From the NCBI RefSeq assembly GCF_001556045.1, contig NZ_LSIC01000207.1:1-23372 (forward strand): a DNA stretch of 23,372 nucleotides, in the 5' to 3' direction. The notes under the pieces are model-generated. The model did no database searches. It saw nothing but the letters and a program-made list of their open reading frames with translations, and was not told the origin of the DNA. Positions 18,892 to 23,372 of this stretch are shown here, in pieces (within the stretch, counting starts at the first letter, position 1; every line of letters starts with the position of its first letter). The position numbers and the translations under genes were made by a program. The DNA is from Bradyrhizobium sp. CCH5-F6 (GTDB lineage Bacteria; Pseudomonadota; Alphaproteobacteria; Rhizobiales; Xanthobacteraceae).

Positions 18892-19116
18892 CTCACCAGG
18901 CAACTACAGGCGGCACCGAACCTGCGACCGCCAAATCTCACGCGCCGGAATATTTTAAGCATCATCTTCGAAAGATCGCCGGTCCTGCGACGCTTATGCA
19001 GGGGGTTCTCCTTGCTGACGGCCGTGGATAGGTATTGAATGCGCGATGGAGCGACGAACAACGATCGCCCCCAACAAGAACAATCGACACATTCAAACCT
19101 TCCCAGGGAGATCAAG
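18892..19116 (+). promoter_or_regulatory. Upstream region of SBP copy 3 with putative promoter
   Basis: This is the longest spacer between the SBP genes. TTGCTG (19012-19017), a 17-base spacer and TTGAAT (19035-19040) form the best promoter candidate; the -10 context TATTGAATGCG closely matches TATTGAATTGCG before copy 4. The transcript would have a leader of roughly 70 bases. No gene was recognised in the rest of the spacer. Confidence 0.4.
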
Positions 19117-20346
19117 ATGCCTGCAATGCATGTGCGATTGGGGGCCTTCTCGGCTGCCCTCGTGCTGGCTGCCGCCCTTTCCACGACAGCGTCCGCGCAG
19201 AAGAAATACGACACCGGCGCGTCCGACACCGAAATCAAGATCGGCAACATCATGCCCTACAGCGGACCCGCCTCCGCCTACGGCGTGATCGGCAAGACCG
19301 AGGAAGCCTACTTCCGCAAGATCAACGCCGAAGGCGGCATCAACGGCCGCAAGATCAACTTCGTCTCGTATGACGACGCCTACTCGCCGCCGAAGACCGT
19401 CGAGCAGGCGCGCAAGCTCGTGGAGAGCGACGAGGTGCTGCTGATCTTCAACTCGCTCGGCACGCCGCCGAACACGGCGATCCAGAAGTACATGAACTCG
19501 AAGAAGGTGCCGCAGCTGTTCGTCGCCACCGGCGCCACCAAGTGGAACGATCCGCAGAACTTCCCGTGGACGATGGGCTGGCAGCCGAACTACCAGAGCG
19601 AGACCGTCATCTACGCGAAGTACATCCTGAAGAACAAGCCGGACGCCAAGATCGCGGTGCTCTACCAGAACGACGACTACGGCAAGGACTACCTGAAGGG
19701 CTTCAAGGACGGGCTCGGCGCCAAGGCGGCCTCGATGATCGTGATCGAGGACAGCTATGAGGTTTCCGAACCGACCATCGACTCCCACATCGTGAGACTG
19801 AAGGCCACGGGCGCCGACGTCTTCATGAACATCACCACGCCGAAATTCGCGGCGCAGGCGATCAAGAAGAACGCCGAGCTCGGCTGGAAACCGCTGCATT
19901 TCCTCAACAACGTCTCGGGCTCGATCGGCAGCGTGATCAAGCCGGCCGGCTTCGAGAACGCGCAGGACATCATCTCGTCGCAATATTTCAAGGACCCGAC
20001 CGACGCGCAGTGGAAGAGCGATCCGGCAATGATCGCCTGGAACGAATTCCTGGATAAGTACTATCCGGAAGCGAACCGCGCCGATGCCTCGGTGATGTAT
20101 GGCTACATCGTGAGCCAGGGCCTGGTGCACGTGCTCAAGGCCTGCGGCGACAACCTGACCCGCGAGAACATCATGAAACAGGCCGCCAACATCAAGAATT
20201 TCGAGCCAGCGGGGCTGTTGCCGGGCATCAAGGTCAACACCTCGGCCACCGATTTCGCGCCGCTCTCGCAGTTGCAACTGATCCGCTTCAAAGGCGAGCA
20301 TTGGGAGCGATTTGGCGAGGTCTTGAGCGGCGACGTCGGCGGCTAA
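19117..20346 (+). CDS. HAAT-family periplasmic solute-binding protein, copy 3
   Basis: A 409-residue paralogue. The signal peptide MPAMHVRLGAFSAALVLAAA... ends STTASA before QKKYDTGASDTEIKIG. The mature part shares IMPYSGPASAYGVIG, INGRKINFVSYDD, LGTPPNTAIQKY, FVATGATKWNDPQNFPW and LYQNDDYGKDYLKG. It is closest to copy 4, with which it shares a 71-base identical nucleotide stretch (19489-19559). ATG at 19117 has AGGGAG six bases upstream; an earlier in-frame ATG at 19039 would put 26 polar residues before the signal peptide and lies in the proposed -10, so it is rejected. It is followed by a strong terminator and is probably monocistronic. It differs from the others near the C-terminus (ACGDNLTRENIM), where copies 1, 2 and 4 have CGDDLTR. 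Confidence 0.93.
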   Translation: MPAMHVRLGAFSAALVLAAALSTTASAQKKYDTGASDTEIKIGNIMPYSGPASAYGVIGKTEEAYFRKINAEGGINGRKINFVSYDDAYSPPKTVEQARKLVESDEVLLIFNSLGTPPNTAIQKYMNSKKVPQLFVATGATKWNDPQNFPWTMGWQPNYQSETVIYAKYILKNKPDAKIAVLYQNDDYGKDYLKGFKDGLGAKAASMIVIEDSYEVSEPTIDSHIVRLKATGADVFMNITTPKFAAQAIKKNAELGWKPLHFLNNVSGSIGSVIKPAGFENAQDIISSQYFKDPTDAQWKSDPAMIAWNEFLDKYYPEANRADASVMYGYIVSQGLVHVLKACGDNLTRENIMKQAANIKNFEPAGLLPGIKVNTSATDFAPLSQLQLIRFKGEHWERFGEVLSGDVGG

Positions 20347-20391
20347 CCTTAACCATCCGCTGAGGATATCATCCCAATCGACTAAAGACGC

Positions 20392-20422
20392 AGCCCCTGC
20401 GGCTTTGCCGCAGGGGCTTTTC
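20392..20422 (+). terminator. Rho-independent terminator after SBP copy 3
   Basis: A perfect 12-base stem AGCCCCTGCGGC (20392-20403) and GCCGCAGGGGCT (20407-20418), loop TTT, is followed by TTT. Confidence 0.93.
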
Positions 20423-20423
20423 C

Positions 20424-20452
20424 TTGAAGCTGTCGCGCAAATCGTATTGAAT
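20424..20452 (+). promoter_or_regulatory. Putative promoter of SBP copy 4
   Basis: TTGAAG (20424-20429), a 17-base spacer and TTGAAT (20447-20452) directly follow the terminator of copy 3. The -10 context TATTGAATTGCG nearly repeats that of copy 3. The leader would be about 65 bases and purine-rich. Confidence 0.5.
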
Positions 20453-20523
20453 TGCGGACGCGTCGCCAAAAAAAGTCGAGACAAGAAGAGGGACGCAACA
20501 CCAAGAAAAACAGGGAGATTGGA

Positions 20524-21753
20524 ATGCCTGCTGTCACCGGCAAGCTTGCGGCCGCGTCATTGGCGCTCGCGCTCATCGCGGCTTCGAGCTCAACTGCATC
20601 GGCCCAGAAGAAATACGATACCGGCGCGACCGACACCGAGATCAAGATCGGCAACATCATGCCCTACAGCGGACCGGCCTCCGCCTACGGCATCATCGGG
20701 CGCACCGAGGCCGCCTATTTCAAGAAGGTCAACGACGAGGGCGGCATCAACGGCCGCAAGATCAACTTCATCAGCTATGACGACGCCTATTCGCCGCCGA
20801 AGACGGTGGAGCAGGCGCGCAAGCTGGTCGAGAGCGACGAAGTGCTGCTCGTCTTCAACTCGCTGGGCACGCCGCCGAACTCGGCGATCCAGAAATACAT
20901 GAACTCGAAGAAGGTGCCGCAGCTGTTCGTCGCCACCGGCGCCACCAAGTGGAACGATCCGCAGAATTTCCCCTGGACCATGGGCTGGCAGCCCAACTAC
21001 CAGAGCGAAACGCAGATCTACGCCAAATACATCCTGAAGGAGCTGCCGAACGCCAAGATCGGCGTGCTCTACCAGAACGACGATTACGGCAAGGACTACC
21101 TGAAGGGCCTGAAGGACGGCCTCGGCGCCAAGGCCGCGAGCATGATCGTACTGGAGGAAAGCTACGAGACGTCCGAGCCGACCATCGACAATCACATTGT
21201 CAAGCTGAAGGCGACCGGCGCCGACGTCTTCATCAACATCACCACGCCGAAATTCGCGGCGCAGGCGATCAAGAAGAATGCCGAGATCGGCTGGAAGCCG
21301 ATTCACTTCCTCAACAACGTCTCGGCCTCGGTCGGAAGCGTGATCAAGCCGGCGGGCTTCGAGAACGCGCAAGGCATCATTTCGGCGGCCTATCTGAAGG
21401 ACACCACCGACGCGCAATGGGCCAATGACGCGGGCATGAAGGCGTTCCTCGACTTCATGACGAAGTACTTCCCCGAAGGCGACAAGACCGACGGCGGCAC
21501 GATCGTCGGCTACGGCGTCGCGCAGACGCTGGTCCAGGTGCTGAAGAACTGCGGTGACGACCTCACGCGCGCGAACGTCATGAAACAGGCCGCGAGCCTG
21601 AAGGACTTCCGCACCGAGGCCCTGCTGCCCGGCATCAAGATCAACACGTCGGCGACCGATTTCGCCCCGATCAGCTCACTGCAGCTGCAACGCTTCAAGG
21701 GCGAGCGGTGGGAGCTGTTCGGCGACGTGATCAACGCGGAAGCCGGCGGGTAG
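20524..21753 (+). CDS. HAAT-family periplasmic solute-binding protein, copy 4
   Basis: A 409-residue paralogue with a signal peptide ending SSSTASA before QKKYDTGATDTEIKIG. Marks are IMPYSGPASAYGIIG, INGRKINFISYDD, LGTPPNSAIQKY, FVATGATKWNDPQNFPW and LYQNDDYGKDYLKG. It is most like copy 3 and probably arose with it by a late duplication or was homogenised by gene conversion. ATG at 20524 has AGGGAG six bases upstream; an earlier in-frame start at 20452 would add a polar, lysine/arginine-rich stretch and overlaps the proposed -10. It has its own promoter and terminator. Like the other copies it has no permease of its own. The ligand is unknown. Confidence 0.93.
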   Translation: MPAVTGKLAAASLALALIAASSSTASAQKKYDTGATDTEIKIGNIMPYSGPASAYGIIGRTEAAYFKKVNDEGGINGRKINFISYDDAYSPPKTVEQARKLVESDEVLLVFNSLGTPPNSAIQKYMNSKKVPQLFVATGATKWNDPQNFPWTMGWQPNYQSETQIYAKYILKELPNAKIGVLYQNDDYGKDYLKGLKDGLGAKAASMIVLEESYETSEPTIDNHIVKLKATGADVFINITTPKFAAQAIKKNAEIGWKPIHFLNNVSASVGSVIKPAGFENAQGIISAAYLKDTTDAQWANDAGMKAFLDFMTKYFPEGDKTDGGTIVGYGVAQTLVQVLKNCGDDLTRANVMKQAASLKDFRTEALLPGIKINTSATDFAPISSLQLQRFKGERWELFGDVINAEAGG

Positions 21754-21773
21754 CGCCTGGAACACACGACGAG

Positions 21774-21804
21774 GCCCCCTGCGCCGAGCGCGCGGGGGGC
21801 TTTT
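21774..21804 (+). terminator. Rho-independent terminator after SBP copy 4
   Basis: An 11-base stem GCCCCCTGCGC (21774-21784) and GCGCGGGGGGC (21790-21800), with one G-U pair and loop CGAGC, is followed by TTTT. It closes the SBP series. Confidence 0.9.
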
Positions 21805-21941
21805 GCATTTGCGGCGGTCGCGATCGCGCGACTGCACCATCGAATGGTGGCAGAGGCCGCTTACGATTCGGCGCACGATGCGGTAGGCAGATGACCGGCG
21901 ACCTCGTCGCCGCCACTTCAGTCTGCTCAAGGCCATTGTCC

Positions 21942-23225
21942 ATGACCGACCGCCGTCCCTTGCTCCGCGCGCTCTTTGATGCCGCCGTCGCCGCCGCCCA
22001 TCCCAATATCGTGCTGGCACCGCATTTGCGCTCCGCGCCCAAAGGACGCGTGATCTGCCTTGCCGCCGGAAAGGGCGCCGGCGCCATGGCCGCGGCGGCC
22101 GAGCGGCACTATCTCGACACGCTGGGGCTGGCGCCGGAACGCCTCGTCGGCATCGCGACCACGCGCCACGGCTATGGCATGCCGACCCGCCGCATCCGCG
22201 TGGTCGAGGCCGGCCATCCCGTGCCTGATGAGGCCGGCCTCAAGGGCGCCGCCGACACGCTCGCGCTCGCCGCCGAAGCCGGGCCGGACGATCTGCTTCT
22301 GGTGCTGCTCACCGGCGGCGGTTCGGCGAACTGGATCGCGCCGGTGGACGGCATCAGCTTCGCGCAGAAGCAGGCGGTCAACAAGGCGCTGCTCCGCTCC
22401 GGCGCCCCGATCGGCGAGATGAACGTCGTGCGCAAGCACCTCTCGCGGATCAAGGGCGGGCGGCTGGCACGCGCCGGCAGGAACGCGGCCGAGATCGTGA
22501 CGCTCGCGATCTCCGACGTGCCGCATGACGATCCTTCCGCGATCGCCTCGGGTCCCACCGTGCCGGATCCGACGACGCTTTCCGATGCGCGCGCGATCGT
22601 GGCAAAGTACAAGCTCTCCATCGACGACGCGGTGCGCCGCGCGCTGGACGATCCCGCCAACGAGAGCTGCAAGCCGGGCGATGCCGCCTTTGCGCGCGCG
22701 CATTTCGAGCTGATCGCGCGGCCCAGGCAGTCGCTCGACGCCGCGGTGAAGCTCGCGCGCGCCTCCGGCTACGAGACCATCGATCTCGGCGCCGACCTCG
22801 AGGGCGAGGCCCGCGAGGTCGCCGCCGATCATGCGAGGCTCGCGCTGCAAGCGCGCGCGCAAGGCAAGCGCGTTGCGATCCTCTCCGGCGGCGAGCTCAC
22901 GGTGACCGTGCGCGGCCAAGGGCGCGGCGGACCGAACCAGGAATATGCGCTGGCGCTCGCCGGCCTGTTGCAGGACACGGCCGGCATCTCTGCGCTCGCC
23001 GCAGACACCGACGGCGCCGACGGCGGCGCCGGCCACCCGACCGACCCCGCCGGCGCGCTGATCGATGCCGCGACCTTCGCGAAGATGAAGGCGCAGGGGC
23101 TCGCCCCGCAGACCTATCTCGACAACAACGACGCGACCTCGTTCTTCGAGGCGACAGGCGACCTGCTCATGCCGGGCCCGACGCTGACGAACGTGAACGA
23201 CATCAGGGTGATCCTGGTGGATTGA
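21942..23225 (+). CDS. ttuD: Glycerate 2-kinase (GckA/TtuD type, DUF4147 plus MOFRL domains)
   Basis: A 427-residue glycerate kinase forming 2-phosphoglycerate from glycerate and ATP in the cytoplasm. The N-terminal domain carries AAGKGAGAMA (41-50), LLTGGGSANW (122-131), GAPIGEMNVVRKHLSRIKGG (154-173, with the invariant Lys165) and ISDVPHDDPSAIASGPTVPD (190-209). The C-terminal MOFRL domain has ILSGGELTVTVRGQGRGGPN (313-332), AADTDGADG (353-361) and NVNDIRVIL (417-425). Length is normal. ATG at 21942 fits the family start; ATG at 21891 would add 17 residues. The ribosome site is weak (AAGG). The gene stands after the terminator of SBP copy 4 in the same direction, probably as its own unit. 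A link to the transport/pim island is not evident; it may simply be a neighbour in C2/C3 metabolism. The symbol is a family name (gckA is equally used). Confidence 0.92.
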   Translation: MTDRRPLLRALFDAAVAAAHPNIVLAPHLRSAPKGRVICLAAGKGAGAMAAAAERHYLDTLGLAPERLVGIATTRHGYGMPTRRIRVVEAGHPVPDEAGLKGAADTLALAAEAGPDDLLLVLLTGGGSANWIAPVDGISFAQKQAVNKALLRSGAPIGEMNVVRKHLSRIKGGRLARAGRNAAEIVTLAISDVPHDDPSAIASGPTVPDPTTLSDARAIVAKYKLSIDDAVRRALDDPANESCKPGDAAFARAHFELIARPRQSLDAAVKLARASGYETIDLGADLEGEAREVAADHARLALQARAQGKRVAILSGGELTVTVRGQGRGGPNQEYALALAGLLQDTAGISALAADTDGADGGAGHPTDPAGALIDAATFAKMKAQGLAPQTYLDNNDATSFFEATGDLLMPGPTLTNVNDIRVILVD

Positions 23226-23246
23226 GGCGCCTGCTCCAGCGCCACT

Positions 23247-23326
23247 GTCATTCCCCGCGGAGGCGGGGAATCCAGTACGCCGCAGCCTCTCGATGGATCG
23301 CGGCCCCCCGGAGTACTGGGCGGATT
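23247..23326. repeat. Degenerate palindromic repeat after the glycerate kinase
   Basis: The left hairpin TTCCCCGC (23251-23258)/GCGGGGAA (23263-23270) is followed by ATCCAGTACGCCGC and, 35 bases on, GGAGTACTGG (23310-23319). It is built like the left and central parts of the element at 3979-4085 (hairpin, then CCAGTAC...GTACTGG stem) but lacks the right hairpin. It could also act as a 3' end structure for the kinase transcript. Confidence 0.7.
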
Positions 23327-23364
23327 CAACCGTTCGTCGCAACACTTCAGCGAAGGAGGTTGCG

Positions 23365-23372
23365 ATGGCGAG
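23365..23372 (+). CDS. Start of an unidentified gene cut by the window edge
   Basis: ATGGCGAG at the very end is preceded by AAGGAGGT (23353-23360) four bases upstream, a near-ideal ribosome site. Only two codons are visible, so nothing can be said about the product. Confidence 0.5.

Noticed and set aside
19039..19116. ATG at 19039 as the start of SBP copy 3
   Set aside because: It would put a polar leader before the signal peptide and overlaps the proposed -10; ATG 19117 has a good ribosome site.
19093..20484. 463-codon minus-strand frame opposite SBP copy 3, with similar frames opposite the other copies
   Set aside because: The frames recur because the SBP genes are paralogues with the same codon bias; they lack start signals and any known domain.
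21818..21849. Two small inverted repeats (GTCGCG/CGCGAC and CACCAT/ATGGTG) before the glycerate kinase
   Set aside because: They are short, in GC-rich sequence and not aligned with a convincing promoter; chance occurrence is likely.

Overview
The window is high-GC DNA with dense, tightly packed genes. It looks like a chromosomal segment of an alphaproteobacterium of the Bradyrhizobium/Rhodopseudomonas group. Two things point there: a pimFABCD-type dicarboxylate beta-oxidation cluster in the order known from Rhodopseudomonas palustris, and several families of palindromic intergenic repeats typical of that group. The genus is inferred from sequence character, not from a database match.

Layout. 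(1) 1-931: a possible insertion-sequence end, then a small DUF559 nuclease-like gene on the minus strand, bracketed by copies of a CCCTCCCC/GGGGAGGG repeat. (2) 932-3191 (+): a two-gene unit of an MBOAT membrane O-acyltransferase and a signal-anchored SGNH-like protein, probably a surface or periplasmic acylation pair. (3) 3172-11754 (-): a catabolic operon transcribed from right to left. It encodes a fused enoyl-CoA hydratase/3-hydroxyacyl-CoA dehydrogenase (pimF), an acyl-CoA ligase (pimA), a thiolase (pimB), two acyl-CoA dehydrogenase subunits (pimC, pimD) and an SDR. Palindromic repeats sit in three of its gene junctions. (4) 11755-11884: a divergent control region with a perfect 9+1+9 palindrome. 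(5) 11885-12751 (+): an IclR-family regulator. (6) 12818-17513 (+): a branched-chain-amino-acid-type (HAAT) ABC transporter, livG-livF-livH-livM plus a first solute-binding protein (SBP), closed by a strong terminator. (7) 17630-21753 (+): three more paralogous SBPs, each apparently with its own promoter; strong terminators follow SBP1, SBP3 and SBP4. (8) 21942-23225 (+): a glycerate 2-kinase, then another palindromic repeat and the first codons of a further gene.

How it fits together. The simplest reading is an uptake-and-degradation island. One LIV-type permease, served by four related periplasmic binding proteins, imports carboxylates (dicarboxylates or medium-chain acids are the obvious candidates given the pim genes). 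PimA makes the CoA thioester and PimCD, PimF and PimB run beta-oxidation. The IclR regulator probably controls pimF and itself through the shared palindrome. The most unusual feature is the set of four SBPs for one permease. The acyl-CoA dehydrogenase pair is also notable: both subunits lack the classical C-terminal catalytic glutamate, and only the large subunit keeps a candidate at the alternative position.

No tRNA, rRNA or CRISPR array was seen.
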